The notes beneath the pieces are model-generated. The model did not search any database. It was given only the letters and a program-made list of their open reading frames with translations, and had not been told where the DNA came from. Source: Geminicoccaceae bacterium (GTDB taxonomy: Bacteria > Pseudomonadota > Alphaproteobacteria > Geminicoccales > Geminicoccaceae). From it: a stretch of DNA of 64,000 bases. Shown one piece after another: positions 15,704-23,603 of the stretch (its first letter is position 1; the number at the start of each line of letters is the position of its first letter). The DNA lies in contig JANQPX010000040.1 of NCBI GenBank assembly GCA_028285265.1, forward strand, positions 1 through 64,000. Direction: 5' to 3'. A program made the translations under genes and the position numbers.

Positions 15704-16066
15704 ATGCCAAGACACACGGTGCCCGCGGAAGGGTACGAAGACCCGACGCAAGAAGCTATCGAGCAATTCCTTAGCGGTGACGACGCACTAGAACGACAAA
15801 TCCTTGAGTTGGACGACAAGCGCTCTGAGCTTAAGCGCCTGCGTCACGATCATCGCAACAAGATCATCAGCGAGCTGAAGCAGTATACGCCTCCGATGGA
15901 AGCGGCGAAGAAGTTCGCTGACACCCACACGCCTATGCAATGCCGCTTGGACTTGATCTCGCGTTTCCTCACCTACCGAGCGCGCGGCGTCTTCAACCAA
16001 GCCGAGCTATTCGAAGATCCCATAATCAGTGCACTGGAGAGCTGTATGCAGCCTTCTGCCGCCTAG
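15704..16066 (+). CDS. hypothetical coiled-coil protein
   Basis: 120 residues from the ATG at 15704, behind an AGAGGAG ribosome-binding site. The frame is open back to an ATG at 15530 overlapping the Cro-like stop (ATGA), but the extra part has no recognisable character. Residues 25-60 are a charged helix (ALERQILELDDKRSELKRLR). Function unknown; it is an early rightward gene before the replication block. Confidence 0.6.
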   Translation: MPRHTVPAEGYEDPTQEAIEQFLSGDDALERQILELDDKRSELKRLRHDHRNKIISELKQYTPPMEAAKKFADTHTPMQCRLDLISRFLTYRARGVFNQAELFEDPIISALESCMQPSAA

Positions 16067-16089
16067 CGTGGCGACATAGGACCGTTGTC

Positions 16090-16170
16090 CCGTGATGGGG
16101 CTATGAGGGCAGTACTTGCCCAAAGAAATAGCCCCGCGTGTCCTGGCCGACCGCACGGGGCTGTTTAGCG
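16090..16170 (+). promoter_or_regulatory. two mutually exclusive hairpins, attenuator-like leader
   Basis: Segment ATAGCCCC (16128-16135) pairs perfectly with GGGGCTAT (16097-16104), enclosing a smaller GGGCA/TGCCC hairpin. The same bases, as AGCCCCG (16130-16136), can instead pair with CGGGGCT (16156-16162), which is followed by TGTTT. The two folds exclude each other, as in a transcription attenuator or ligand-sensing leader. The T-run is short, so termination strength is uncertain. It lies before the replication genes. Confidence 0.45.
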
Positions 16171-16191
16171 CAACGGAAAGAGAATAAAAAA

Positions 16192-16320
16192 ATGCGGCTT
16201 TCGGCGCAACACCCTTTCTCTGAACGGGCCGGACGGCATGAGGTGAACTCGTGGCGATTTGAGGCCGCGTCCGGTCAACTAATGCCCCCACTCTGGCGAC
16301 AGGGTGATGAATCGGCATGA
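16192..16320 (+). CDS. small basic protein upstream of the replication gene
   Basis: 42 residues, MRLSAQHPFSERAGRH at the start and WRFEAASGQLMPPLWRQG later. GGAAAGAG lies about 10 bases before the ATG, and its stop overlaps the 16317 start by 4 bases, an arrangement typical of coupled phage genes. No family recognised. Confidence 0.5.
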   Translation: MRLSAQHPFSERAGRHEVNSWRFEAASGQLMPPLWRQGDESA

Positions 16321-17336
16321 CTGATGGCGGTTGGGTGAAATCGATGCGTAGTGATCTGCAAAATCCATACTTGCAGAAAGCTGATGCGCTCGGTCTCTAC
16401 GACCGTTTCGTGCGCATGGCCGTTCGCGAAGACACTGACGCCTACTGCGAAAAACTTGGTCGCGTTGTTCATCTAAAGCGTGGGCAGCTTTGGATCAGTA
16501 CGAATGACCTGGAGCGCTTCTGCACGTCACGCAAGCGAGGCAGAACGATTCTCAAAAACCTCGAAATGGGCCAGCTAATAGGCCACGAAGCGGGCCAGGG
16601 CATTACCGTCATAACTATCTGTAATTACGACGAAATTCAGCGTCCAATTTCAGAAGGGGCCAGGGAGGGGGCCAACCAAACGGCCAATCAGGGGCCAGGC
16701 AGGGGCCAACAGAATGGAGAAGATAAAGAAATTAAAGAAATTAAGAATTTGGGTAACGTGCGTGCGCGCGCACGAGACGGCGAACCTCAGGGACCGGCCC
16801 CACCGGACGACCCACCCGACCCGATAAAATTCATGATGCACTCGGATTGGCGAATGCCGAGCGAGCTTTACGACGAGCTTGTGCAGGACTTCCAGCCAGC
16901 GCTTGGCGACGGACCGTTTCAGCGTCAGGTCAGACGGTTCATCGACAAACACGTCATGCAGGGCACGGTCGAGAACGAAGCGGGCTTCGCCGAACTGCTG
17001 CGCGGCTGGCTCAGGAACGCCAACGCGAACCGGGAGACCAAACAAATCTCGGATGCCAGTGCGCCTGTCGAGTCGGGGACCGATCCCCCCAACAACGACA
17101 TCGCGCCTGGCGTGGAATTGGCCAAGTTCGAGCGCGATGTTTTCACCCTCTACGACGAAGAACTGAGCATGACGGTCGGGAAAAGGATGAGCGCCTTGGA
17201 GCGGGCGAGATTCATGCCCCGCCTGGCCGAACTCAAGCATGGAAAAATCGCGTCGATAGGCATCGAACGCGGGCACAACTGGAGCGCTGATCACGTCCTC
17301 AAATTGCTGAAGATTCCCAAGCGGGAGGCGGCGTAA
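16317..17336 (+). CDS. phage replication protein, winged-helix plus DnaT-like
   Basis: 339 residues. The N-terminal 110 residues form a winged helix of the kind seen in phage replication initiators: LGLYDRFVRMAVREDTD, RVVHLKRGQLWISTNDLERF, SRKRGRTILKNLEM. A disordered proline/glycine linker follows, then a DnaT-like region starting DWRMPSELYDELVQDFQPAL. A C-terminal helical part has YDEELSMTVGKRMSALERARF. It likely binds the phage origin or loads host helicase. No helicase gene is next to it, so host DnaB is presumably used. Confidence 0.75.
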   Translation: MTDGGWVKSMRSDLQNPYLQKADALGLYDRFVRMAVREDTDAYCEKLGRVVHLKRGQLWISTNDLERFCTSRKRGRTILKNLEMGQLIGHEAGQGITVITICNYDEIQRPISEGAREGANQTANQGPGRGQQNGEDKEIKEIKNLGNVRARARDGEPQGPAPPDDPPDPIKFMMHSDWRMPSELYDELVQDFQPALGDGPFQRQVRRFIDKHVMQGTVENEAGFAELLRGWLRNANANRETKQISDASAPVESGTDPPNNDIAPGVELAKFERDVFTLYDEELSMTVGKRMSALERARFMPRLAELKHGKIASIGIERGHNWSADHVLKLLKIPKREAA

Positions 17337-17683
17337 TGCTGGGGACGAAACGACATCGAAGGAACCTCATCGGGGATGCTCACGGCGCGAAGGTTGCCGC
17401 CGAAGTCATGCTGTCTGACATGGGCCAGCGGGCACTTCGCGAGAAATGGGGTCGAGGGCTGTATCGCTACGTGCTCGACAACGGCCGAGCGCCCCACGAC
17501 CTGTTCACGCTGAGACAGCTTCAGAAGGCTGCGAACGATTTTCGATGGGATCTCGAGGACATGCGAAAGGGGAATTCCAAAGACCCGCTACACGCGGCGA
17601 ATCTTAGGCTCTGGGAGCGCGCGGCTGAAGAGGAAGACGAGTTGCGAGAACGATTTCTGAAGAGCGAAACGGTTGATGCTTAA
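17336..17683 (+). CDS. hypothetical protein in replication block
   Basis: 115 residues, helical and charged, with YRYVLDNGRAPHDLFTLRQL and an acidic end. Its start overlaps the replication gene stop (TAATG). Not recognised; possibly a replication accessory factor given its place. Confidence 0.55.
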   Translation: MLGTKRHRRNLIGDAHGAKVAAEVMLSDMGQRALREKWGRGLYRYVLDNGRAPHDLFTLRQLQKAANDFRWDLEDMRKGNSKDPLHAANLRLWERAAEEEDELRERFLKSETVDA

Positions 17684-17695
17684 CGGGGTGAAAAC

Positions 17696-18274
17696 GTGAC
17701 CGATCGGGGGATACAGGCTGACAACCGCATGTCGATTGATGAGGCAAGGGAGCTAGGCCTCATAGGGGGGGCTGATTGTACGAACGCGCAGGCCAAAGCG
17801 CACTTGGTCACGACTCGGCGCGTTGCCAAGCCGCCCCTGCCGTGCCGTGAACCGCGTCGCCCTTGGCTCGAAACCATCCTCCACTGCCCCGAGTTCAAGG
17901 GCGACTTGGGGCCTGAGGACGCGATGTGCGTGGAGTTTCGCGAGCGCCTGGTGCGCGCTGAGATCGATGGCCGGTCGCGCTGTACTTGGACCCACGTGCC
18001 GAACGAGGGCGATCGCGGTGCGGCCTACCGGGCGAAGATGCAAGCGATGGGCGTGGTGTGGTCTTTTCCCGACTTCGTCTTCTCGATGCCTGGTGGCTCG
18101 GGGCTCATCGAGTTCAAGGTCGCAAGGGGCAACAAACGGCGCTGTGAGCTGCTGACAGACGGGCAGCGCGATTTCATGGCCTGGAGCGCCTACAAGGGCG
18201 TCAGACACGCTGTGTGCACGTCTGTTGACGAAGCATGGGCAACGTTAATCGAATGGGGGCTGATAGCGAGATGA
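17696..18274 (+). CDS. VRR-NUC domain nuclease
   Basis: 192 residues from a GTG. The C-terminal 110 residues are a VRR-NUC (PD-(D/E)XK) domain: THVPNEGDRG, MGVVWSFPDFVFSMPGG with the catalytic Asp, LIEFKVARG with the ExK pair, and LTDGQRDFMAW. Phage versions are proposed to resolve branched DNA or process replication intermediates. It lies at the end of the replication genes, directly before the iteron clusters. Confidence 0.85.
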   Translation: MTDRGIQADNRMSIDEARELGLIGGADCTNAQAKAHLVTTRRVAKPPLPCREPRRPWLETILHCPEFKGDLGPEDAMCVEFRERLVRAEIDGRSRCTWTHVPNEGDRGAAYRAKMQAMGVVWSFPDFVFSMPGGSGLIEFKVARGNKRRCELLTDGQRDFMAWSAYKGVRHAVCTSVDEAWATLIEWGLIAR

Positions 18275-18291
18275 TCGCCGCCGCCCAACGG

Positions 18292-18350
18292 GTAGCCTAC
18301 TAAATAGTACCAAGAGGTAGGCTACTAAATGGTACCTGCGGATAGCCTGT
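18292..18350 (+). repeat. 25-bp iterons, cluster 1
   Basis: Three units with an exact 25-base period: GTAGCCTAC at 18292, GTAGGCTAC at 18317 and a degenerate ATAGCCTGT at 18342. A GTACC follows each of the first two at offset 15 (18307, 18332). These are the same two words as in cluster 2. The dyad-like 9-mers and strict period point to a DNA-binding array, best explained as the centromere of the ParA/RHH cassette or an origin. Confidence 0.8.
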
Positions 18351-18416
18351 CCAATTTGACACCACCGCCAGACTCTTGTTAGCCACCCCCAATCTTATTT
18401 GACTGGAGGGTTTCCC

Positions 18417-18782
18417 ATGAAGAAAGCATTCATTTGGGTCGGTGGCTTCATCTTGGTTGTCCTGGTCTTGGGCAATTTGCCGTTACCCAAGAAAGATCCG
18501 GCCAGCTACGATGATCGCATAGCGTCCAACGCTTGGGCGCCGATGCAAGAAAAACATGGCCCCAAGCTATGGCGAAAGCTCGGCGATGGTGCGATTCAGA
18601 CAGCGAATATGAACGGTCGCAAAGCGGCACGCTACTTTGCGAGGCGCTGCAACAAGGTCGAGCTGGTTGATGTGAGCGAAAAGTCGACCAGGAGAGAGAT
18701 TGTTTACTTCGCCCATTGCGACGGCGAGTCAAAGTCGCGCTTCGCCACTCTCAGCGAGATAAAGGAATGGCACGATGGATAG
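18417..18782 (+). CDS. small exported or membrane-anchored protein between iteron clusters
   Basis: 121 residues with GGAGGG six bases before the ATG. The N-terminal segment AFIWVGGFILVVLVLGNLPL is a signal anchor. The rest is soluble, with two cysteines (RRCNKVELVDV and YFAHCDGES), and ends at the first repeat of cluster 2. Not recognised. Confidence 0.65.
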   Translation: MKKAFIWVGGFILVVLVLGNLPLPKKDPASYDDRIASNAWAPMQEKHGPKLWRKLGDGAIQTANMNGRKAARYFARRCNKVELVDVSEKSTRREIVYFAHCDGESKSRFATLSEIKEWHDG

Positions 18783-18901
18783 TAGCCTACCAAAGGCTAC
18801 CAGAAAGTAGCCTAGCAAAAAGTACCGAAAGGTAGCCTACTAGAAAGTACCAAAAGGTAGGCTACCATCGGGTACCAAATAGTAGGCTACTTTTTGGTAC
18901 G
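18782..18901 (+). repeat. 25-bp iterons, cluster 2, upstream of parA
   Basis: Five units begin exactly 25 bases apart: 18782, 18807, 18832, 18857 and 18882. Each is GTAGCCTAC or its complement GTAGGCTAC (one ends in G). GTACC or a close match recurs at offset 15 (18797, 18822, 18847, 18872, 18897). The array runs to 75 bases before the parA start. This is the layout of a type Ib partition site bound by a small ribbon-helix-helix protein, which would also repress the parA promoter. Confidence 0.85.
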
Positions 18902-18975
18902 AAATGCTAGATTTGCCTTGCCCCCAGAAGAAAAAGAATTAATGTGGGCGGTGCCTTATCGTCGTCAAAAAAACA

Positions 18976-19656
18976 ATGCCAACAATCGTACTCGCCAACC
19001 CCAAAGGGGGCTGTGGCAAGAGCACTACCGCGCTGATTCTGGGCCAAATACTGGCACGCGAGGTACCGACAGCGATCATCGATGCCGACCCCAACCAGCC
19101 CATATCGACTTGGGCTGCTGCCGGATGTTCGCCCGATAACTTGATGGTCATTCGAAATCAGAGCGTCGAGACGCTGTTAGATGAGATCGACGAAGCCTCA
19201 GACACGCACAAATTTGTTATCGTGGACCTTGAGGGCGTTGCGTCGAGAGCTTTGTCCTACGCCGTCACGCGGGCTCACCTCACCATAATTCCCATGCAAA
19301 AGAGCAGGCCTGACGCCGACATGGCCGGGAAGGCTATTCGCGCGATCAGGATCGAAGAGAAAGCGCGAAGGGCGAGGATACCCTTTGCGATCGCTTTTAC
19401 GAAAACGCGCGTCGTCGCTGAAAGTAAGACCGCACAGCGCATCGCCACCGACGTAAGGTCCACCGGCCTCGACATCGTGGGCGTGGAGCTTCACCAACGC
19501 GATGCTTTTGCTGCGATTTTTGATCTAGGTTGTACGCTGTTCGCCCTCGATCCAAAGCGCGTGAACAACATCGATGCTGCGATCAATAACGCGGAGATGT
19601 TCACGGGCGACCTTGTGACCCGATTTATGAAGACAGTTCGGAGTGCCGCCGCATGA
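18976..19656 (+). CDS. parA: ParA-family partition ATPase (second of two)
   Basis: 226 residues, the short ParA class (type Ib). Deviant Walker A NPKGGCGKSTTALI (residues 8-21), AIIDADPNQP and KFVIVDLEGVASRAL (Walker B). No N-terminal helix-turn-helix, which fits the class where the partner protein, not ParA, regulates the promoter. It overlaps the RHH gene by 4 bases. Together with the 25-bp arrays, this looks like a working plasmid-style segregation cassette, so the element may be maintained as an episome at some stage. Confidence 0.88.
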   Translation: MPTIVLANPKGGCGKSTTALILGQILAREVPTAIIDADPNQPISTWAAAGCSPDNLMVIRNQSVETLLDEIDEASDTHKFVIVDLEGVASRALSYAVTRAHLTIIPMQKSRPDADMAGKAIRAIRIEEKARRARIPFAIAFTKTRVVAESKTAQRIATDVRSTGLDIVGVELHQRDAFAAIFDLGCTLFALDPKRVNNIDAAINNAEMFTGDLVTRFMKTVRSAAA

Positions 19657-19919
19657 CAGAGAGACGAAGCTCGTTTGCGCTTGATCTGGATGACATCGAC
19701 GATGAGCCAGTGACGCGGCCATCCGCGACGGAGATCGACAACATATCGACGTTGCCGGTGCGCGAAGCCCCACCGGCAAAAGTCCCATTCGATCAGGTGA
19801 ATATCAAAGCCCGAAAGCCCATCATCAAGCGATTCAAGAGAATGGCCACGGACTACCGAAGCCAGGGCAGGCTCCTCGAAATGATGATGGACCATTGGGA
19901 AAGGCATAACCAATCGTGA
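19653..19919 (+). CDS. ribbon-helix-helix centromere-binding protein candidate (ParG/ParB-small type)
   Basis: 88 residues. A disordered N-terminal 45 residues, common in ParG-like partners that stimulate ParA, is followed by VNIKARKPIIKRFKRMATDY and QGRLLEMMMDHWE, the strand-helix-helix pattern of RHH proteins. Its position right after parA and the nearby iterons make it the likely array-binding protein. DNA binding is inferred, not shown. Confidence 0.7.
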   Translation: MTERRSSFALDLDDIDDEPVTRPSATEIDNISTLPVREAPPAKVPFDQVNIKARKPIIKRFKRMATDYRSQGRLLEMMMDHWERHNQS

Positions 19920-20278
19920 GGCCGGGAGATTCGCTTCAGCGATGCATCGAAGACATCGTAAAGGAAGCAGCAGCCAAAGCCGCTGAAACGGCGGCGGAGG
20001 TTGCATCACAACAGCTTGTCGCGACCCTCAAGCGCGAGTTGGACGTTATCAAACGCCTAGCCTGCATGGTGTCTGATTATCCCGACCCAGGCGTAGCGTC
20101 GAGACGGCTATTGCGTGCAGCCGAGGTCAAAAGCATGTGCAGTATCAGTAATGCGACCCTCTACAAGGGGATCAACGAGGGCACGTTCCCGAAGCCAATC
20201 AAGATAAGCGATAGATCGGTCCGTTGGCGACTCACCGATATCGATAGCTGGTTGGAGGCTTGCGAGCGACGACAATGA
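19916..20278 (+). CDS. AlpA-family transcriptional regulator
   Basis: 120 residues from a GTG. An N-terminal alanine-rich helix precedes a clear AlpA/MerR-like winged helix: LRAAEVKSMCSISNATLYKG, TFPKPIKISDRSVRW and DIDSWLEA. AlpA-type proteins activate prophage excision or regulate integrase. It is translationally coupled to the partition genes, which suggests its supply is tied to the partition promoter. Confidence 0.8.
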   Translation: MRPGDSLQRCIEDIVKEAAAKAAETAAEVASQQLVATLKRELDVIKRLACMVSDYPDPGVASRRLLRAAEVKSMCSISNATLYKGINEGTFPKPIKISDRSVRWRLTDIDSWLEACERRQ

Positions 20279-20283
20279 GTGCA

Positions 20284-20324
20284 TTCCCAGGCGTCGCAAT
20301 GGGATCACTACCGACGCCTGGGAA
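20284..20324. terminator. perfect 13-base inverted repeat after alpA, possible terminator
   Basis: Arms 20284-20296 and 20312-20324 (TTCCCAGGCGTCG and its complement) with a 15-base loop, just past the alpA stop. No T-run follows on either strand, so it is either a factor-dependent terminator or mRNA-stabilising hairpin. It lies between a rightward and a leftward gene. Confidence 0.5.
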
Positions 20325-20425
20325 GGAAACTAGGACGGAGGACATATTAGATCTGCCAAATATTATCGCGGGAAGCAAACATGATTTGCCTCCATAAACC
20401 TTATTTAATTAATATTCCCAGTTGG

Positions 20426-20680
20426 TTAGCGCGCTGGGCGAGTGCTCAAAGCGTCCACTTTGCCGACGATGTGACTTAGCCGCTGATTGCCAACCGTAGC
20501 ATTCTTGATGAGTGTGCCGCACAGATCCTCGACGGCTTTGACACGGGCGTTGTTGAATTCTCGATCGCCTTGAATCTCTTCAAGCGTCGCGATCACATAG
20601 TCGAACTTTGCATTGAGCGCCCTGAGGATTTCGATGCCTTCGGCTTGGTCTGCATCAGTGCTTGCTTGTTCCGGTGCCAT
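20426..20680 (-). CDS. hypothetical helical protein
   Basis: 84 residues, nearly all helix (FDYVIATLEEIQGDREFNNA), likely to form a coiled coil. Lone leftward gene among rightward ones. Not recognised. Confidence 0.5.
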   Translation of the reverse strand: MAPEQASTDADQAEGIEILRALNAKFDYVIATLEEIQGDREFNNARVKAVEDLCGTLIKNATVGNQRLSHIVGKVDALSTRPAR

Positions 20681-20881
20681 ATCGTTTCCGTCCCTTGGTT
20701 CCGGCAGAACCGTACAAAAAAGATCGGGGCAGGGTAACTGCGGCTACCGGCGTCACCAAGGGGGCATAATTCGAATTAGCGTCTGGACTACAACGTCGCT
20801 TTGTGCTTATGCTCAAAATGAGAACAAATATAGAACATTTGCGCATCGGTCGGTAACCCCCGCGAGAACCGGAGCGTATTC

Positions 20882-21148
20882 GTGAGATATGAAGTCACAA
20901 GAGATGCTGTGATCGCATTCCCCGACGCTCGCCATCGCGTGAAGATTGGCGACTTGAAACCGGGAATGTTCGTTCGCGTCCATTGCGAGAACGATGGCTG
21001 CAAGCACGTGGCCGAGATCGATGCCGAAGAAATGCAAGGGCTCGGCGACCCTGAGACGGAGATTGGCCAACTAGCGCCCCGCTTTAAGTGCAGGCAATGC
21101 CGCCACGTCGGTACGCGCCATTGGGATGCTTGGGTTCAACGTGAGTAG
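20882..21148 (+). CDS. zinc-ribbon protein, paralog 1
   Basis: 88 residues from a GTG. A KIGDLKPGMFVRVHCENDGC segment and a second CRQCRHVG pair make a zinc ribbon. The next gene has the same order of elements, so they are tandem paralogs. Unknown role; such ribbons often bind nucleic acid. Confidence 0.6.
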   Translation: MRYEVTRDAVIAFPDARHRVKIGDLKPGMFVRVHCENDGCKHVAEIDAEEMQGLGDPETEIGQLAPRFKCRQCRHVGTRHWDAWVQRE

Positions 21149-21401
21149 GGGCAGGGGCGAGGACATTGTCGTCTTCGAGCACGAGCGCGACAAAGTCACC
21201 GTCGGCGATCTTCGCGAATGGCACTATCTGGAGGTGACGTGCCCGTCATGCGGTCGGATTGGGCAGGTCTATACGTCCAAGCTTCGCAAGATCGACGCTG
21301 GGAGAAGAATTGCCGATCTAGCGCACAGCTTTCGATGTTGCTGGTGCTGGTCGAAGGGAAGTCGACGATGGAAGGTCTTGAAGATTAGCCGGGACATATG
21401 A
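21126..21401 (+). CDS. zinc-ribbon protein, paralog 2
   Basis: 91 residues; the start overlaps paralog 1 by 23 bases, and a GTG inside could be used instead. It has the TVGDLREWHYLEVTCPSCGR motif and a second pair CCWCWSKGSRRW, like paralog 1. Confidence 0.6.
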   Translation: MLGFNVSRGRGEDIVVFEHERDKVTVGDLREWHYLEVTCPSCGRIGQVYTSKLRKIDAGRRIADLAHSFRCCWCWSKGSRRWKVLKISRDI

Positions 21402-21483
21402 GTTGATTGTATGCGATCATAAATATACCTTAAGGCGAGTTTTTGCCTGAGATTGCGTCAAAACATAAGTTCGGCTGTCTGCG

Positions 21484-22059
21484 ATGCATGACGATACACC
21501 GAGGGATGAGCCGACAATAAAGGCTGACTACGAGGCATTGCTTAATGCCTCTGCCCGCCTATTTGCTTATGCTCAGTCGTCGCCCAAAGATGTCTATTAC
21601 GAAATCTCCGAGAGGCAGGACTCACTAGCCTACGACGATCTCGTATTGTTTGCGCTACGGGCCAGGAGGTTCATAGAGGCAACTTCATTCAGAACACGAG
21701 CGCATGAGGTTAATGTACCGGTTGGGCGAAGAGCAAATGAAAGTACCCAATCTCAGCGGGAGCCCGAGACAGAGAACTTTTGGCGGCTCATAACAGTGAT
21801 CATCCATCATGTGACCCTCAAAATTCTTCGTGATCTCGCTGTGCATGAGCGCGACGTCGCGATGCTTGAAGGAGGATTAGACGCTGTGATACCCAAAATT
21901 GAAGATTGCAAGCCAATACGCCCAATCGTTATTGTCAAGTCAGATCACGATAGTTGTGCATTCGATCTAAGAATATTTCTGGATGTATTCTCAAAAAAGA
22001 TATTTGAACCTGCGGTTGATCATTGTGCTAATCACAATATATACCTGGAAAGCTTATAG
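21484..22059 (+). CDS. hypothetical protein, accessory-looking
   Basis: 191 residues, not recognised. A helical protein with two conserved-looking segments, FWRLITVIIHHVTLKILRDL and RPIVIVKSDHDSC. Base composition is lower in GC than its neighbours, and it sits next to a toxin-antitoxin pair, so it may be a recently gained cargo gene. Confidence 0.5.
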   Translation: MHDDTPRDEPTIKADYEALLNASARLFAYAQSSPKDVYYEISERQDSLAYDDLVLFALRARRFIEATSFRTRAHEVNVPVGRRANESTQSQREPETENFWRLITVIIHHVTLKILRDLAVHERDVAMLEGGLDAVIPKIEDCKPIRPIVIVKSDHDSCAFDLRIFLDVFSKKIFEPAVDHCANHNIYLESL

Positions 22060-22067
22060 CTTCTCAT

Positions 22068-22514
22068 TTAGCTTACCTCGCTGATAGCAAGCTCAGCAGT
22101 CCGGCCGAGTGCATTTAGGGCAGCGATGATGTGCTCGATCTTCGACGTGTGATCGAGGCTCAAGAGACGGCGCACCGCTGTGACTGGCTGCTTGAGCTTC
22201 CTGGCCAGTTTGGCACCATTTAAGTCTTGAGCGCGCATTGCTTCGTGAAGAGCAAGCTTTGCTGCTGGTACCAACGGCACAGCCACCATCACCTCGCCCT
22301 TCCTAGCTCGCGTGGGCTTCGGCAATGGGCGCGGATTTCTCGCGTCGTCCACATAACCCGAAAGGGCGGCCACCAACGCATCGGGGGCCTCTGCAAGCGC
22401 TTCGGCACGATCGGCACCGTCTGTCAGCGCTTCGGGCACATCTCGAAACGAAACGACAAAGTGGCCCTCGTCGTCGGTTTCTAGGCGCGCTGGATATGCA
22501 TAGGCATTGATCAT
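22068..22514 (-). CDS. hicB: HicB-type antitoxin
   Basis: 148 residues. An N-terminal HicB fold (YPARLETDDEGHFVVSFRDV, PEALTDGADRAEALAEAPDA) and a C-terminal XRE-like helix-turn-helix (LNGAKLARKLKQPVTAVRRL). It overlaps the toxin stop by 4 bases. It neutralises HicA and probably represses the pair through the palindrome upstream. Confidence 0.9.
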   Translation of the reverse strand: MINAYAYPARLETDDEGHFVVSFRDVPEALTDGADRAEALAEAPDALVAALSGYVDDARNPRPLPKPTRARKGEVMVAVPLVPAAKLALHEAMRAQDLNGAKLARKLKQPVTAVRRLLSLDHTSKIEHIIAALNALGRTAELAISEVS

Positions 22515-22726
22515 TCAAGATCCTTGGCGTTTATCCCGAGCTGCTTGCACATTCGTTTCAGCAGCCCTGGACCGATTTCCTTTTTTCGGTCCTTCAGTGT
22601 CGTGTAGGCCTCTCCGAGATAAAGGCGACCATGACTGCCTTTACCGGTGCCGGGTACAAACTCGCAGTGCATCCCTCGTGCTTTAGCTAGCTGACGCACC
22701 TTCCGCAAAAACTCTGAGCCTTTCAT
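22511..22726 (-). CDS. hicA: HicA-type mRNA interferase toxin
   Basis: 71 residues with the dsRBD-like HicA fold. The catalytic histidine is H32 in GTGKGSHGRLYLG; the family N-terminus MKGSEFLRKVRQLAKARG is clear. It cleaves mRNA when free of HicB. Toxin-first order matches most hicAB loci. Confidence 0.9.
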   Translation of the reverse strand: MKGSEFLRKVRQLAKARGMHCEFVPGTGKGSHGRLYLGEAYTTLKDRKKEIGPGLLKRMCKQLGINAKDLE

Positions 22727-22773
22727 GAAGGATTAACCTTTCAGACAACGCAATCCGAACCATAGTAGTCTCC

Positions 22774-22830
22774 CGGCGAGGATGTGGAGCCATTAAATAG
22801 ACACACAAATGTGTCTAAAGCAAGAATAAT
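22774..22830 (-). promoter_or_regulatory. hicAB promoter with palindromic operator
   Basis: A perfect inverted repeat TAGACACA-caaa-TGTGTCTA (22798-22817) lies over the spacer of a minus-strand promoter, TTGCTT then 18 bases then TATTTA. It is the likely HicB binding site. Confidence 0.6.
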
Positions 22831-22944
22831 CTCAACTCGAGTCATGCACAATTTTGACCCAAAAATTCCACTTTACGCAAAACCCAGAATTTGGTCGTCA
22901 GTGGACACGAGGGGCCATTGATTACATATTGGGGGCGCAACCTA

Positions 22945-22993
22945 TTTGGTTGTGAGCTTGTGGGCCAGTCGTCGCAAGGCGGCTGGCTCCCAC
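22945..22993 (-). other. orphan copy of the ribozyme-operon leader
   Basis: On the minus strand, GTGGGAGCCAG and CTGGCCCAC can pair across a short loop and are followed by AAGCTCACAAC, the words found at the 5' end of the messages after hammerheads A-D. No ribozyme core lies upstream and no gene follows on this strand, so it is either a relic or a chance match. It also forms a hairpin before the rightward gene at 23013. Confidence 0.35.
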
Positions 22994-23012
22994 TATCACG
23001 AACGGCAAGCAA

Positions 23013-23603
23013 ATGCCCAAAGAACAGACGTTTAGCGGCGCGATCGAAGAGAAGACCGTCGACATCACGTCGCTTCAAGAAAACCCTCGGAATCCCCGTA
23101 ACCATCCCACTGAACAGATTACCAAGCTCATCGCGTCGGTAGGACGCTTCGGGCAGAACCGGCGCGTGTTGGTGCGCAAGGCCAACATGATGATCATCGC
23201 CGGTCACGGCCTCTGGGGCGCGATGTCAGCGGCGGGTTACGATCAGGTCGCGGTCACCATTTGGGACGTCGATCAAAAGACCGCCGACGAGTATATGCTC
23301 GCGGACAACGAGCACGCCAAGGGGGCTAAGGACAACGACGCTCGGATCAGGGCCATCATCGAGGAGGCCGACCCGGAGAACTATCTCTCGATCGGTTTCG
23401 ATGACGATGAGGCACAGGCCCTTTTGACCATGCCCGAAGAGACGCTTGTCATCGAAGAGATCGACACGTCCCAGCTTGCCGACCGGTTCTGGATCTCGGT
23501 GCGCGGCCCGTTGCAGCAGCAGGCGGCGGCGCTCGATAAGATCAAGGAGGTCATGGCGTCGTTAGACGACGTCGAAGTCGAGCTTGGTACGGTGGCGGTG
23601 TGA
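23013..23603 (+). CDS. ParB-like (ParB/Srx fold) protein
   Basis: 196 residues. The N-terminal 110 residues match a ParB/Srx domain: LQENPRNPRNHPTEQI, FGQNRRVLVR, MIIAGHGLWGAMSAAGY and VTIWD. The GHGLWGA segment stands where the GHRR motif is found in others. Such proteins pair with DNA methyltransferases in phages. It overlaps the methyltransferase-like gene by 4 bases. Confidence 0.8.
   Translation: MPKEQTFSGAIEEKTVDITSLQENPRNPRNHPTEQITKLIASVGRFGQNRRVLVRKANMMIIAGHGLWGAMSAAGYDQVAVTIWDVDQKTADEYMLADNEHAKGAKDNDARIRAIIEEADPENYLSIGFDDDEAQALLTMPEETLVIEEIDTSQLADRFWISVRGPLQQQAAALDKIKEVMASLDDVEVELGTVAV

Noticed and set aside
18292..18901. CRISPR array
   Set aside because: Units are 9-base words with 25-base steps and related spacers, and no cas genes are present; the iteron explanation fits.
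20284..20324. Certain rho-independent terminator
   Set aside because: The stem is perfect but no T-run follows on either strand, so only a possible terminator is reported.
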